Shown here: positions 25,611-34,980 of the stretch, piece after piece
How the letters are laid out: each line of letters starts with the position of its first letter
How positions within the stretch are numbered: the stretch's first letter is position 1
Assembly (NCBI RefSeq): GCF_003031405.1
Contig: NZ_CP020469.1
Coordinates: 186,001 to 250,000, forward strand
DNA: 64,000 bases
Direction: 5' to 3'
Source of the DNA: Halomonas sp. 'Soap Lake #6'
Lineage (GTDB): Bacteria > Pseudomonadota > Gammaproteobacteria > Pseudomonadales > Halomonadaceae
Translations under genes and position numbers: made by a program
The notes under the pieces: generated by a model
What the model was told of the DNA's origin: nothing
The model's database searches: none
What the model saw: only the letters and a program-made list of their open reading frames with translations

Positions 25611-26810
25611 ATGACTCAATCTAAAACGCCGTTCATTGTGGTGCTGAGCCTAGCATTGACCATGATGCTGGGTCCGTTTTCCATGGATACGTATCTGCCG
25701 GCCTTTCCAGTCATCGGCGAATCGCTGGGGATTTCTCAACAGGCGGTATCGCTGAGCGTTTCAGTGTATGTCTTCGCGATGGCGTTTGGTCAGTTGATCG
25801 GCGGTGCGCTTTCAGACCGCTTCGGGCGCCAGCGGGTGCTGATGAGCGGGCTGGCAATTTTTGCGCTCTCAAGCATTGTCATTGGTATGGCGGATTCCTT
25901 GAACACGCTGCTTGGCGGGCGGGCCGTTCAGGCCCTTGGCGCTGGTTTTACCCTGGTATCTGTACCGGCGCTGGTGCGCGACCGGGTAGCGGGCCGTGAC
26001 GCCGCGAAACTGTTCTCGATGATGGGCTTTATCATGGTGCTGGCGCCTGGTATTGCGCCAAGCGTAGGCAGCGCGATTCTGGCGCTGGGTTCCTGGCACT
26101 ATATCTTTTTCGCCTTGGCGATATACGCGGTGCTGCTGGTGCCGTTGCTGGTGCGGGTGCTTTTTACCGGCACGGGCAAGGTGTCGCGAGCGAAGAGCCC
26201 TAAGATGAGCCTGCTGGCGCGTTACAAGCTGGTACTGTCGACAAAACCAGCCTTGCCGTTCATCGTTTGGCAGGCTGCCTCTTTTTCTACCCTGATGATG
26301 TTCATCACCTATGCGTCATTTATCTATCAGGGGCACTTCGGCCAGTCGCCTTCAAGTTTTTCGATGCTGTTTGCGGCGAATATTGTCGCTATGCTTATCT
26401 TCAACATTCTCAATCGAGTGTTGCTTTCCAGGCTACCGTCACTGCGTATCCTACAGTTGGCAACGGGCTGTCAGGCAGTTGGCATACTATTGCTGGTGAT
26501 GGCTGGCTTTATGGAGTGGCCGTTGTACGCCTTCCTGCCCGCCATGATGCTGACCATCGGCGCGATAGGGGCGATCTCGCCGAATATTCAGGCCTGCTTT
26601 TTGGAGTTCTTTCCCACCAGTGGCGGGACGGCCGCAGCGCTTCTGGGCGCCGCCCAGTTCGGTGTAGCTGGGCTGCTGAGCGCATTGTCCGCCATGTTGC
26701 CGCATACGCTTGAAGCGGTCATCCTATCCATGGCCGCCTGTGGCTCGGTGGCGTACCTGATGCTTGCCCGTTCTATCATCAAAGGGCGCGCCGCTGTTGA
26801 GGCGAACTGA
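25611..26810 (+). CDS. Bcr/CflA family MFS drug exporter
   Basis: A 399-residue, 12-TM exporter. LGPFSMDTYLPAFPVIGESL and GGALSDRFGRQRVLMSGL are the hallmark N-terminal blocks of Bcr/CflA (bicyclomycin/chloramphenicol) transporters, with the RDRVAGRDAAKLFSM motif following. ATG 25611 gives the standard length; no strong ribosome binding site is visible. It is followed by phzF-type gene in the same direction, 79 bases on. Confidence 0.87.
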   Translation: MTQSKTPFIVVLSLALTMMLGPFSMDTYLPAFPVIGESLGISQQAVSLSVSVYVFAMAFGQLIGGALSDRFGRQRVLMSGLAIFALSSIVIGMADSLNTLLGGRAVQALGAGFTLVSVPALVRDRVAGRDAAKLFSMMGFIMVLAPGIAPSVGSAILALGSWHYIFFALAIYAVLLVPLLVRVLFTGTGKVSRAKSPKMSLLARYKLVLSTKPALPFIVWQAASFSTLMMFITYASFIYQGHFGQSPSSFSMLFAANIVAMLIFNILNRVLLSRLPSLRILQLATGCQAVGILLLVMAGFMEWPLYAFLPAMMLTIGAIGAISPNIQACFLEFFPTSGGTAAALLGAAQFGVAGLLSALSAMLPHTLEAVILSMAACGSVAYLMLARSIIKGRAAVEAN

Positions 26811-26889
26811 GCCAGACGGTACGCACTTGCCAAAAGCCTCGTGTTATCCAAAACATAATGACCCATGACGCTAGAAAAGGTTGGCTGTG

Positions 26890-27693
26890 ATGAACATTGA
26901 TCTTTACCAAGTAGATGCGTTTGCCTCTAAGCCTTTTGAAGGCAACCCTGCGGCGGTTTGCCCGTTGGAGGCATGGCTGGATGATGGGTTGTTGCAGGCC
27001 ATTGCGATGGAGAACAATCTCTCTGAAACCGCCTTTTTTGTGCCGACTGAATCTGGCTACCATCTACGCTGGTTTACCCCTGCGGTGGAAGTGGATCTGT
27101 GTGGTCATGCCACCCTGGCGGCGGCTTGGGTGATTTTTAACGCCCTAGGCGATAGCACTGAAACCCTGCATTTTGAGACACGCAGTGGGCAGCTATTAGT
27201 TCAGCGCGATGGCGATGAGCTGGCGATGGATTTCCCCGCGAAAACGCTGGAACCCTTGGCGATGCACGCTGAGGTAGCCACCGCGCTGGGCGGTATTGCG
27301 ATCGAAGAACTGCTGATCTCCGACGATATTGTCGTAGTGGTCAACGACGCACAACTGATCGAGTCGCTAACGCCGGATATGCAGCAATTGATGCGATTCC
27401 CTGGGCGCGGCATTGTCGTTACCGCCAAAGGCCAGGATGTGGATTTTGTATCCCGCTGGTTTGGCCCCAAGGTGGGCGTGGAAGAAGACCCCGTTACCGG
27501 CTCGGCCCACACCTCGCTTGCGCCTTACTGGGCGAAACGGCTGGGTAAATATCAGCTCACCGCGCGTCAGGGCGGCGCCCGCAAAGGCGCGCTGAGCTGC
27601 GTCGTGGAAGGCGAGCGGGTAATTATCAAAGGCCGTGTAGCACCTTATTTAAAAGGGGTAGTCACTTTGCCAAGTAGCATGCTCGTCGGGTAG
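26890..27693 (+). CDS. PhzF family isomerase
   Basis: A 267-residue protein of the diaminopimelate-epimerase-like PhzF fold. The N-terminal YQVDAFASKPFEGNPAAVCP, the catalytic glutamate in MENNLSETAFFVP and the C-terminal GVEEDPVTGSAHTSLAPYW are all characteristic. PhzF itself isomerises dihydro-hydroxyanthranilate in phenazine synthesis; stand-alone homologues such as this are of unknown substrate. No other phenazine genes are present. ATG 26890 follows AAAAGG; a TTG three codons upstream is unlikely. Confidence 0.88.
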   Translation: MNIDLYQVDAFASKPFEGNPAAVCPLEAWLDDGLLQAIAMENNLSETAFFVPTESGYHLRWFTPAVEVDLCGHATLAAAWVIFNALGDSTETLHFETRSGQLLVQRDGDELAMDFPAKTLEPLAMHAEVATALGGIAIEELLISDDIVVVVNDAQLIESLTPDMQQLMRFPGRGIVVTAKGQDVDFVSRWFGPKVGVEEDPVTGSAHTSLAPYWAKRLGKYQLTARQGGARKGALSCVVEGERVIIKGRVAPYLKGVVTLPSSMLVG

Positions 27694-27717
27694 CACTTCA
27701 TTAGCAGAGGTATCACT

Positions 27718-27748
27718 CTCCGCCTTTTCAGGCGGGGTCTTGGCTTTT
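27718..27748 (+). terminator. Probable terminator of the PhzF gene
   Basis: CCGCC-N6-GGCGG stem (within 27718-27737) followed by GGTCTTGGCTTTTTA. The spacing to the T-run is longer than ideal, so moderately sure. Confidence 0.4.
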
Positions 27749-27975
27749 TAGGCTTCTTGAATCCCATCAACGATAAACACACGGTAGTCGGCGCCTTGGA
27801 AGCGGTGTTTGACGCCTCCTGATAAGCAGGGCTTTGGTACCAAGCACGGGGGGCGGCTATATGGGAGAGAGGATTGTGGCCTTCGCGAGCTGCTTGTGCC
27901 TTCTGGCTGTAGCGCTCCATTTCCTGGTTGCCATGGGGATGTTCATGGGTTAGTACAACATAAGCGAGGCGGCAT
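27748..27975 (-). pseudogene. Decayed second copy of the DUF1330 gene
   Basis: The minus strand reads EMERYSQKAQAAREGHNPL, then PRAWYQSPAYQEAS, matching the intact DUF1330 gene at 25091 (EMKRYSEKAKAAREGHDPQ; ARAWYESPAYQEAR). About 20 central codons are deleted and frameshifts affect both ends. It fills most of the gap between the PhzF and ArsR genes. Confidence 0.8.
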
Positions 27976-28008
27976 CTTTAATGTTGCTAAACGGTTTTTT
28001 TTGACCTA

Positions 28009-28025
28009 ATGTAACGTCATTACAT
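28009..28025. promoter_or_regulatory. 17-bp palindromic operator upstream of the ArsR gene
   Basis: ATGTAACGTCATTACAT, an inverted repeat with 6-bp arms, ends 18 bases before the ArsR start and overlaps a plausible -10 region. A site identical at 15 of 17 positions lies at 48416-48432 before the TonB/CobN operon. It is probably bound by this ArsR protein or by Zur. Confidence 0.6.
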
Positions 28026-28043
28026 GGATTAATGGAGTATCAA

Positions 28044-28391
28044 ATGACATCTTGCCAGTCACATGTCCATGAGCCGGTTGCACCTGACCTTGTGCCGAGC
28101 GCTCAACAGCTAGCGCGAACAGCTGCTTTATTCAAAGCGCTGGGAGACCCGGCCAGATTGTTATTGCTGTACCAGCTGAAAGACGGTGAGCGTTGTGTCA
28201 GTGAACTGGTGGATGACGGCAATAAGCTATCCACCGTGTCGGCACGGTTGCAAACGTTGTTAAACGCTAATCTGGTGAAACGTCGACGCGATGCGCGGCA
28301 TCTTTATTATCGCTTGGCCGATCAGCACGTTGTTCAGTTAATTGATAACGCACTCGCCCATGCCGATGAAGAGATGGAAGCGTCAGTGTAA
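28044..28391 (+). CDS. ArsR/SmtB family metal-responsive regulator
   Basis: A 115-residue winged-helix repressor. ALFKALGDPARLLLLYQLKD and STVSARLQTLLNANLVKRRR are the ArsR recognition region; DARHLYYRLADQHVVQLIDN leads into helix alpha5, with possible metal ligands DxHxxx(10)HxxE there (DQHVVQLIDNALAHADEE), the SmtB/CzrA-type zinc site. The N-terminus SCQSHVHEP adds Cys and His. ATG 28044 has GGAG seven bases upstream. The His-rich gene 48 bases on is in the same unit. Zinc sensing is inferred from these residues and from the neighbourhood. Confidence 0.87.
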   Translation: MTSCQSHVHEPVAPDLVPSAQQLARTAALFKALGDPARLLLLYQLKDGERCVSELVDDGNKLSTVSARLQTLLNANLVKRRRDARHLYYRLADQHVVQLIDNALAHADEEMEASV

Positions 28392-28439
28392 TACCTACTA
28401 TTAATGCGCTACCCGCTAATGCTATCCAAGGAGTTAACG

Positions 28440-28787
28440 ATGAGCTGCACTATCCATCAAAACCATTCCCACGAGCACGGCCCTGATTGTGGTCATACAC
28501 AAATTGAACACAACGGCCACATCGATTACCTGCACGATGGTCACTTGCACCACCCCCATGGCGATCATGTTGATGAGCATGTGCTTGAAGTCTCAGATAA
28601 AAATCCTGATGCTTGCACACCACATCACCAGTGTACAGGCCATGATGCGGACCACGTACATGGCCCAGGTTGCGGCCACGAGGCAGTCCCCCATGGCGAC
28701 CATGTTGACTACTTAGTTGATGGTCACTTGCATCATCCACACGGTGATCATTGCGATGACCACGGCCCGGTAAGTGTTGTTAGCTAA
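28440..28787 (+). CDS. His-rich putative metal-binding protein with internal duplication
   Basis: A 115-residue cytoplasmic-looking protein without a signal peptide, extremely rich in His and Asp. Two ~35-residue copies are visible: HGPDCGHTQIEHNGHIDYL then HDGHLHHPHGDHVDEH, and HGPGCGHEAVPHGDHVDYLV then DGHLHHPHGDHCDDHG. The HHPHGDH and CGH motifs suit zinc, nickel or cobalt. ATG 28440 has AAGGAG. It is the second gene of the ArsR unit and probably buffers or delivers the metal that the repressor senses. Similar small proteins accompany ArsR genes in related bacteria; the function is not established. Confidence 0.75.
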   Translation: MSCTIHQNHSHEHGPDCGHTQIEHNGHIDYLHDGHLHHPHGDHVDEHVLEVSDKNPDACTPHHQCTGHDADHVHGPGCGHEAVPHGDHVDYLVDGHLHHPHGDHCDDHGPVSVVS

Positions 28788-28799
28788 TTTGCCTCTATG

Positions 28800-28833
28800 A
28801 CTCGCTACCTCGTTCTATAACGAGCTACCGAGT
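28800..28833 (+). terminator. Hairpin after the His-rich gene
   Basis: ACTCGCTACCTCGTT and AACGAGCTACCGAGT form a long, slightly imperfect stem 12 bases after the His-rich gene stop. No U-tract follows on the plus strand. Confidence 0.5.
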
Positions 28834-28843
28834 AAAGGCACAC

Positions 28844-28869
28844 CGGACAACGGCTTAGGCCGCTGTCCG
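28844..28869 (-). terminator. Hairpin after luxS
   Basis: CGGACAACGGC / TTAG / GCCGCTGTCCG forms an 11-bp stem with one mismatch and a 4-base loop, 11 bases past the luxS stop on the minus strand; GTGTGCCTTT follows. It probably ends the minus-strand zinc-starvation operon. Confidence 0.6.
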
Positions 28870-28879
28870 TTCTGGGGCG

Positions 28880-29404
28880 CTATTTCACATCGTTACCTAA
28901 GGCCTTCAGCTGCTCGGGGCTGAGGGCGATATCGTCATTTTTGTTTACCCCAATACCTTGCTCAATGATGCTCTGTGCAATCTGTTTGGCTTCTTCTAAA
29001 GAGTGCATCACGAAGGTGCCGCACTGAAACTCATTGAGTTCCGGAATCTCTTCCATTCGATTTACCGCTAGTACATCGCGCATGGCGGCGAGCCAAGCAT
29101 TGCCCACACTCTCTTCGCTTGGGTTTCCCAGCAGGCTCATATAAAACCCGGTACGGCAGCCCATTGGCGAAATATCAATAATTTCGATGCTGTCGCTATT
29201 TAAATGATTGCGCATAAAACCGGCAAATAAGTGCTCTAGGGTATGGATGCCTCTTTCACCCATCATGTCTTCATTGGGCTTGTTAAAGCGCAAATCGAAC
29301 ACGGTGATGGTGTCGCCGGAGGGGGAGTGCATGGTTTTGGCAACGCGCACCGCCGGGGCATTCATAATCGTGTGGTCAACGGTAAAGCTATCAAGTAAGG
29401 GCAT
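28880..29404 (-). CDS. luxS: S-ribosylhomocysteine lyase
   Basis: A 174-residue LuxS. The metal site is clear ([17 protein letters not shown], the HxxEH motif, and a distal Cys in [12 protein letters not shown]), as is the catalytic [11 protein letters not shown]. It cleaves S-ribosylhomocysteine to homocysteine and the autoinducer-2 precursor. It starts 21 bases after pyrC on the same strand, so it appears to be the last gene of the seven-gene unit that begins at hisI. LuxS in most bacteria is monocistronic; its place here is unusual. Confidence 0.93.
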   Translation of the reverse strand: MPLLDSFTVDHTIMNAPAVRVAKTMHSPSGDTITVFDLRFNKPNEDMMGERGIHTLEHLFAGFMRNHLNSDSIEIIDISPMGCRTGFYMSLLGNPSEESVGNAWLAAMRDVLAVNRMEEIPELNEFQCGTFVMHSLEEAKQIAQSIIEQGIGVNKNDDIALSPEQLKALGNDVK

Positions 29405-29425
29405 GTTGTCTCCTGGCTGGGGCGC

Positions 29426-30796
29426 TTATATGGGCGATTCTAAAAATGCCATGGGCTGCCCTTGAGGGCCACCTATTAGTACGCCATCACGTACGACGGC
29501 TTGCCCGCGCACCACGGTGGCTATCGGCCAGCCGGTCACCGGTTTGTCGTGGTAAGGGGTCCAGCGACTAACACTGGCGATCCACTCATTAGTGATAAGG
29601 CGCTCGGTATTTAGGTCGACCAGAGTAAGGTCGGCATCATAGCCTAGTGCAATGCGTCCTTTTCCTTCAATGCCAAATAGCCGCGCGGGCCCTGCGCTGG
29701 TGAGATCGGCTAGCCGCTGCAGGCTCAACCGCCCCTTGTTGACATGATCGAGCATAATCGGCACTAAGGTTTGTACGCCGGTCATGCCGCTAGGAGAATC
29801 TGGGTAGGGTTTGGCTTTTTCGTTGCGGCTATGCGGGGCATGGTCGCTGCCTATCACGTCGACCACACCGTCGCGAATGGCTTGCCAGAGTGCCTGTCGG
29901 TGGGTGTCATCGCGTACCGGTGGGTTCATCTGCGCCAAGCTGCCCAGGCGCTGGTAACACTCAGGGGCACAGAGTGTCAGGTGGTGAGGGGTGACTTCAA
30001 CGCTAACGCGGCGTTTGTGATGAGCGAGATAGGCCATCTCATCAGCGGTGGACACATGCAGTACGTGTAGCCGCCGGCCGATCTCACTAGCCATCTTCAC
30101 TATGCGTTTGGTAGCCATCAGTGCGCTTTCAGGGTCGCGCCAGTGTGGGTGGTCACATACATCGCCGCTGGCTTCGACCAGGGCGCGGCGATCGCGTAGC
30201 CGTGCCTCATCTTCGGCGTGCACGGCCATGCGCCGTTGGCCATGGCGTAGAATGCGCTGCAAAACGGTGTCGTCATCGGCCAGCAGGTCGCCGAAAGAGC
30301 TGCCCATAAAGACTTTCACACCAGCGCAGCCAGGTAGTCGTTCCAGTTCGGCCAAGCGTTCGGCATTGACCGCTGAGCCGCCGATATAAAAGGCGTGGTC
30401 GCACCAGGCGCGGCCTTGAGCAAGGTCGAGCTTGGCCTGTAGATCCTCTGGCGTAAGGGTGAGCGGCGTTGTATTGGGCATCTCGAAGACCCCAGTAACG
30501 CCGCCTAGCACAGCACCGCGTGTGCCTGCTTCGATGGTCTCCTTGTGGGTTAGACCCGGTTCGCGGAAATGTACTTGGGTGTCGATGACACCAGGCAGTA
30601 CGTGCAAGCCCATGGCCTCCAGGGTGTTATCAGCCGTCCAGCTAGCGCGTAGCTCCCCCAACGCGACGATACGCCCACCCAGGCAGGCGATATCCAGGCG
30701 TTGGGTGCCGGCAGGTGTGACCACTTGGCCGTTGAACACCAGCAGGTCGGCGTGGCGGCGGGTTAGTCGTGCGCTTAGGTCGTCGGTAGTGGTCAT
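29426..30796 (-). CDS. Dihydroorotase-like amidohydrolase (PyrC2 type)
   Basis: A 456-residue amidohydrolase. [59 protein letters not shown] and [11 protein letters not shown] identify the dihydroorotase group of pyrimidine synthesis. The usual metal-binding HxH is QVH here: the first histidine is replaced by Gln. The pattern is known to me from a subset of bacterial dihydroorotase paralogues. Duplicated pyrC occurs among genes induced by zinc starvation, and the operon supports that reading. Start overlaps the thrS stop by four bases. Confidence 0.88.
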   Translation of the reverse strand: MTTTDDLSARLTRRHADLLVFNGQVVTPAGTQRLDIACLGGRIVALGELRASWTADNTLEAMGLHVLPGVIDTQVHFREPGLTHKETIEAGTRGAVLGGVTGVFEMPNTTPLTLTPEDLQAKLDLAQGRAWCDHAFYIGGSAVNAERLAELERLPGCAGVKVFMGSSFGDLLADDDTVLQRILRHGQRRMAVHAEDEARLRDRRALVEASGDVCDHPHWRDPESALMATKRIVKMASEIGRRLHVLHVSTADEMAYLAHHKRRVSVEVTPHHLTLCAPECYQRLGSLAQMNPPVRDDTHRQALWQAIRDGVVDVIGSDHAPHSRNEKAKPYPDSPSGMTGVQTLVPIMLDHVNKGRLSLQRLADLTSAGPARLFGIEGKGRIALGYDADLTLVDLNTERLITNEWIASVSRWTPYHDKPVTGWPIATVVRGQAVVRDGVLIGGPQGQPMAFLESPI

Positions 30797-32808
30797 GCCG
30801 GAGTCTCCACTGCGGATGCCGGTGCGCGCAGGCGCTGTAGGCGGCTGGCTTGTTCGCGGCGCTGGGCATCGAGGTCGGGGGCACGGCTATGTTCTGCTAA
30901 TAGCGTGATCGCCTCATCCACGGGAAGAGTCCCTAGGTCAGTGCCGTCACGATGGCGTAGGGTGACTTTGCCCTCTGCCGCCTCGCGGCCGCCGACGATC
31001 AGCAAAAAGGGAATTCGCTGTAGGGTCTGCTCGCGGATTTTGTAGCCGATCTTTTCATTGCGCACATCGGCCTTGGCACGAATTTCCGCGCCGCACAGTG
31101 TTGCAGCCAAGGTGTTGGCATAATCTGCCTGGGACTCGGTGATCGACATAACGACAGCTTGTTGCGGTGCCAGCCATGCGGGCAACTTGCCAGCATGGTG
31201 CTCAATAAGAATGCCAAGAAAGCGTTCTAATGAGCCGAAAAGTGCGCGGTGCAGCATCACTGGGCGTTGGCGTTGGCCATGCTCATCGACGTAGTCGAGC
31301 CCAAAGCGCTCTGGTAGGTTCATATCCACTTGCAAGGTGCCGCACTGCCAGTCGCGGCCGATGGCGTCGCGCAGCACGAACTCCAGTTTAGGACCGTAGA
31401 AAGCGCCTTCACCAGGGTTGAGTTGGTAGTCCAGGCCCATTGTGTCCAGGGATGCGGTCAGCGCATCTTCGAGGCGATCCCATACGGCCTCGCTACCCAT
31501 GCGGTTCTCTGGCCGAGTGGAGAGTTTCAGACGCACCTCCTCGAAGCCGAACTCGCGGTAAATATCGAGTACCAGCGCCACCACCCGGCGGCACTCGTCA
31601 TTCATCTGCTCTGGGGTGCAGTAAATGTGGGCATCGTCTTGGGTGAAGTGGCGCACTCGCAGTAGACCGTGTAGCGCCCCAGATGGCTCGTAGCGATGCA
31701 CCTTGCCGAACTCTCCCATACGGATCGGTAGGTCGCGGTAGCTTTTTAGGCCGTGACGAAAAAGCAGCACGCTGCCAGGGCAGTTCATGGGTTTGAGTGC
31801 TAACGAGCGTCCATCCTCGGTCTGGGTGGTGAACATGTGCTCTTGGTAGTTCTGCCAGTGGCCGGAGGTCTCCCACAGGCTACGGTCCATAATGTCGGGA
31901 GTGTTTACCTCGACATAACCGCTGTTTTGCTGACGGCGGCGCATATAGGTGATCAGCGTCTGTAGCACTGTCCAGCCGTCAGGGTGCCAAAAAACGGCAC
32001 CTGGGGCTTCCTCTTGAAAGTGGAATAACCCTAGCTGGCGCCCCAGGCGGCGATGGTCGCGCTTTTCTGCTTCTTCCAGACGTTGAAGGTAGGCTTTAAG
32101 CGCTTTTCGGTCAGCCCAGGCGGTACCGTAAACGCGTTGCAACTGAGCGTTGCGCGCGTCGCCTCGCCAGTAGGCACCTGAGAGTTTGGTCAGTCTGAAG
32201 TGCTTGAGGAAACGGGTGTTGGGTACGTGGGGGCCACGGCACATATCCACGTACTCCTGATGGAAGTAGAGCCCGAGGCTCTGTTCATCAGGCATATCTT
32301 CGATCAACCGCTGCTTATAGCTTTCACCACGCTCGCGGAAGATATCCAGGGCTTCGTCTCGTGGTACGCGTTGTTTGACGACCTCGTACTCCTGATCGAT
32401 CAGCGCTTTCATGCGCGCCTCAATGGCTTCCAAGTCTTCAGGCGTAAAGGGACGCTCATAGGCGATGTCGTAATAGAAGCCGTCATCAATAACGGGCCCA
32501 ATAACCATCTCGGCGCTTGGGTAAAGCTGCTTAACGGCATGCCCGACCAAGTGGGCGCAGGAGTGGCGGATGATCTCCAGCCCTTCGGGGTCGTTGGGAG
32601 TGATGACCTGTATGTGAGCATCACTGGTGATGGGGTCACAGGCGTCTACCAATTGCCCATTGATGCGGCCTGCCAGCGCCTGGCGAGCCAGGCCGGGGCC
32701 AATAGCGGCTGCAATCTCGGCGATACAGGTAGGCGATGCTAGCGTCAGCTGGCGCTCATCCGGCAGGGTGATAACAAGGGTGTCAGGTGGCAGGTGTGGG
32801 TTATTCAT
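30793..32808 (-). CDS. thrS: Threonyl-tRNA synthetase (zinc-regulon paralogue)
   Basis: A 671-residue class II synthetase. An N-terminal TGS domain ([14 protein letters not shown]), the editing domain with [16 protein letters not shown], and the catalytic core ([48 protein letters not shown]) are all present, with an anticodon-binding domain at the end. The zinc ligands of the family (Cys in MNCPG, His in FTQDDAH, His in [13 protein letters not shown]) are all kept, so it is not a zinc-free form. A paralogous copy elsewhere is expected. The start overlaps the upstream transporter gene by eight bases. Confidence 0.93.
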   Translation of the reverse strand: MNNPHLPPDTLVITLPDERQLTLASPTCIAEIAAAIGPGLARQALAGRINGQLVDACDPITSDAHIQVITPNDPEGLEIIRHSCAHLVGHAVKQLYPSAEMVIGPVIDDGFYYDIAYERPFTPEDLEAIEARMKALIDQEYEVVKQRVPRDEALDIFRERGESYKQRLIEDMPDEQSLGLYFHQEYVDMCRGPHVPNTRFLKHFRLTKLSGAYWRGDARNAQLQRVYGTAWADRKALKAYLQRLEEAEKRDHRRLGRQLGLFHFQEEAPGAVFWHPDGWTVLQTLITYMRRRQQNSGYVEVNTPDIMDRSLWETSGHWQNYQEHMFTTQTEDGRSLALKPMNCPGSVLLFRHGLKSYRDLPIRMGEFGKVHRYEPSGALHGLLRVRHFTQDDAHIYCTPEQMNDECRRVVALVLDIYREFGFEEVRLKLSTRPENRMGSEAVWDRLEDALTASLDTMGLDYQLNPGEGAFYGPKLEFVLRDAIGRDWQCGTLQVDMNLPERFGLDYVDEHGQRQRPVMLHRALFGSLERFLGILIEHHAGKLPAWLAPQQAVVMSITESQADYANTLAATLCGAEIRAKADVRNEKIGYKIREQTLQRIPFLLIVGGREAAEGKVTLRHRDGTDLGTLPVDEAITLLAEHSRAPDLDAQRREQASRLQRLRAPASAVETPA

Positions 32809-33814
32809 GGGTAGAGCTCGTGATAGAGGAACGTGGAGTGGGTATTGAGTCGGCAGGATCGCAACGCAGTAGCAAGTGCCTGAGTAGAGTGAGGTGGGGG
32901 AACTCGATCAGCATGCCGATGATGATGGCCGCATGGATTAGGGGCTGATCTGGCAATGCCACCATGGTCACTGCCAGCATAAGCGGTGCGTTGCGTGCCG
33001 CTGTTGTCATGGTCAACAGTGCATGTTCCGGATAGGCCAATGCTGCTAGGCGACTGATTAACTCACCCAGTAGGAACGTCACCAGAAAGAACACGAAGAC
33101 GGCGAGCAGCATCCAGCCAAATATACCTCGTTGCTCAAGTATGACCGCGATATTGTCGGCGAAAATCTGGGCGACAAGCAGCGCGACGACAAGCGGTGTA
33201 CAGCGGTCGATCCAGTCCAGTAAACAGCTGAAGTGGTGGCTGCTCAGCACTTTGCGCAGCGCATGATGCGCCGCGACTGCCACGACGAGTGGCAATAGGA
33301 ACCACTGCAGCAGGGTGGTACTAATGACGGCGCTATCCACTGCTACCACGTTACTGGTAAACAAAAAGATATACAGTGGGTAGAGCAGTAGCTGTACCAC
33401 CATATTGATTGGTATGAGTGCTGTGCCCAACGCAACATTGCCGTTGGCGAGTCGCGTGAAACCGAGAAACCAGTCGGTACAAGGTGACATAAAGTAGATG
33501 GTCAGCCCGACCATCAACATCGGGTGACTGCTCAGAAACAACGACGCAATCACATAGCCAATCGCGGGGATCAGCACGAAGTTGGCCAGCAGCACTACGC
33601 CGAGGAATCGCACATGCCCTAACGCCCTTACTATGCTCTCAAAGCGTACCCCCACAAGGAGTAAAACGATCAATAACAGCAGTGTGATGTCGATGCGCTC
33701 ACCTAGCCACTGGCCCTCTGCTGGCAAGTAGTGACCAAGTGTGCCGCCTGCTACCATGCTCCCCACCAGTAAGCATGTGGTGCTGCACTTAAGCAGATGC
33801 TGTGCTTTTAACAT
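32801..33814 (-). CDS. SBF/ACR3-like transporter (bile acid:sodium symporter superfamily)
   Basis: A 337-residue protein with about ten membrane segments. The block [20 protein letters not shown] followed by [17 protein letters not shown] is typical of the arsenite-exporter-related (ACR3) branch of the SBF superfamily. The usual catalytic Cys region is PCTDW. No arsenic genes are near, and the gene is embedded in a Zur-type operon, overlapping both neighbours (seven bases with the flavoprotein gene, eight with thrS). The substrate is therefore open; a zinc-linked metabolite is as likely as arsenite. Confidence 0.8.
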   Translation of the reverse strand: MLKAQHLLKCSTTCLLVGSMVAGGTLGHYLPAEGQWLGERIDITLLLLIVLLLVGVRFESIVRALGHVRFLGVVLLANFVLIPAIGYVIASLFLSSHPMLMVGLTIYFMSPCTDWFLGFTRLANGNVALGTALIPINMVVQLLLYPLYIFLFTSNVVAVDSAVISTTLLQWFLLPLVVAVAAHHALRKVLSSHHFSCLLDWIDRCTPLVVALLVAQIFADNIAVILEQRGIFGWMLLAVFVFFLVTFLLGELISRLAALAYPEHALLTMTTAARNAPLMLAVTMVALPDQPLIHAAIIIGMLIEFPHLTLLRHLLLRCDPADSIPTPRSSITSSTHE

Positions 33815-34980
33815 TCGCAGCCCTCACAGCAGTCACGGTTGCCAAAGGGTCCCCAGGCATCTGCGCTGTTTTGCAAAGTTGCGCTGTTTTGCAAAACCCT
33901 GATATCCAGCCCCATGTGCTCGGCAATTTGCTCAGCAACAAGCCCGAACCGTTGGCGAAACTTGTAGATAAAACAGTAGATACGCTGGTCGTGGCGCACC
34001 TGAGGCCCTACGAGGAAAAGTCCTGGCGTAAGCGTGGATTCGTCAGCGTCGGTCAGGGCAATGTGCTGCTCTTCGGTCCAGTGCCATAGTGTGGAGATTT
34101 GTTGCGCGCCGCCGCCATCAAGAAAGCCGGTACCTAACAAAGGAGGCTGCTGGGTATCCCAGTAACGTTTATCGGCTGAGTGAATACGGAAACCATCGTG
34201 CTCGTTGCGGGTCACGTCTACCACATCGACGCCAAAGACGATCTCTAGTCGGCCCCTCTGAAACGCCTCCTTCAAGCGTTCGCGGCTGTAAGGCGAAAGT
34301 GACAGGCTTGGGTCGTAGGGGCCTTCACGCTGCCAGGTTGACTTGCGCGCCAGCAGTCGCACGTGGTGCCCCAGGCGAGTCAGGTTAACAGCCGCATCCA
34401 CACCACTTTCGTAGCCACCAATGACGGTATAAGGGCTTGATAAAGTGTCTGGTGCTGTAAACCGCTTCCAATCACTTACTTGGGCGTAATGGACACACCA
34501 TTTTGCACCTGGGAAGGGAGTGAGGTTGGGGTAGAGGTACTCTCCGGTCGCCCAGATAAGAAAGCGTGTACGCAGTTCCCCTTGCTGAGTTGCCAACAGG
34601 AAGCCGCCTTCATCGAGGGCACTAACCTGATGTACCTGGCAGTTTTCCGACAGGGGCAATTCATGTGCTTGGGCAATAAATGCTAAATAGTCGGCATACT
34701 GCTTGCCATCAAGATGCTCGGCGCCTGCAAAAATCGCTGGCGAGCTGATCTCATCGATGGCGTTCAGGTCCGCCAGACCGAAGGGATTGCTGTGGAAGGA
34801 GGGGGTGATGAGCCGCGTCTGTGCTGGCCAGCGTCTAAAGGACGCGCCAACTTGCTCGGCTTCGAGTATCACGTATTCAATGTCGACGAGCTTTTCAAGC
34901 GCCAGTGCCATGCCAATACCTGCTGGGCCAGCACCAACGATGACAGCGTCAACCGCAGGTATGTCCTTATCACTGTTCAT
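33808..34980 (-). CDS. Flavin-dependent monooxygenase-like oxidoreductase (CzcO-like)
   Basis: A 390-residue FAD/NAD(P) enzyme. VDAVIVGAGPAGIGMALALE is the FAD motif; PYTVIGGYESGVDAAVNL is the NAD(P) motif; WATGEYLYPNLTPFPG lies between. It resembles the flavoprotein annotated as CzcO beside metal transporters. The C-terminus ends [10 protein letters not shown], a cysteine cluster that could bind metal. ATG 34980 overlaps the cysS stop (ATGA). A fresh 18-bp tandem duplication near the 3' end (33862-33897) encodes LQNSATLQNSA. Reaction unknown. Confidence 0.78.
   Translation of the reverse strand: MNSDKDIPAVDAVIVGAGPAGIGMALALEKLVDIEYVILEAEQVGASFRRWPAQTRLITPSFHSNPFGLADLNAIDEISSPAIFAGAEHLDGKQYADYLAFIAQAHELPLSENCQVHQVSALDEGGFLLATQQGELRTRFLIWATGEYLYPNLTPFPGAKWCVHYAQVSDWKRFTAPDTLSSPYTVIGGYESGVDAAVNLTRLGHHVRLLARKSTWQREGPYDPSLSLSPYSRERLKEAFQRGRLEIVFGVDVVDVTRNEHDGFRIHSADKRYWDTQQPPLLGTGFLDGGGAQQISTLWHWTEEQHIALTDADESTLTPGLFLVGPQVRHDQRIYCFIYKFRQRFGLVAEQIAEHMGLDIRVLQNSATLQNSADAWGPFGNRDCCEGCEC

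Noticed and set aside
25084..25614. 176-codon plus-strand frame
   Set aside because: Opposite to the DUF1330 gene, which has clear family motifs and a ribosome binding site; ends at the Bcr/CflA start only by chance.
26890..27693. Phenazine biosynthesis
   Set aside because: PhzF alone; no phzA-E or G. Stand-alone PhzF proteins are widespread.
32801..33814. Arsenic resistance operon
   Set aside because: The transporter is ACR3-like, but no arsC or arsenic-type ArsR is adjacent and the gene is embedded in a zinc-type operon; arsenite export left as one option.
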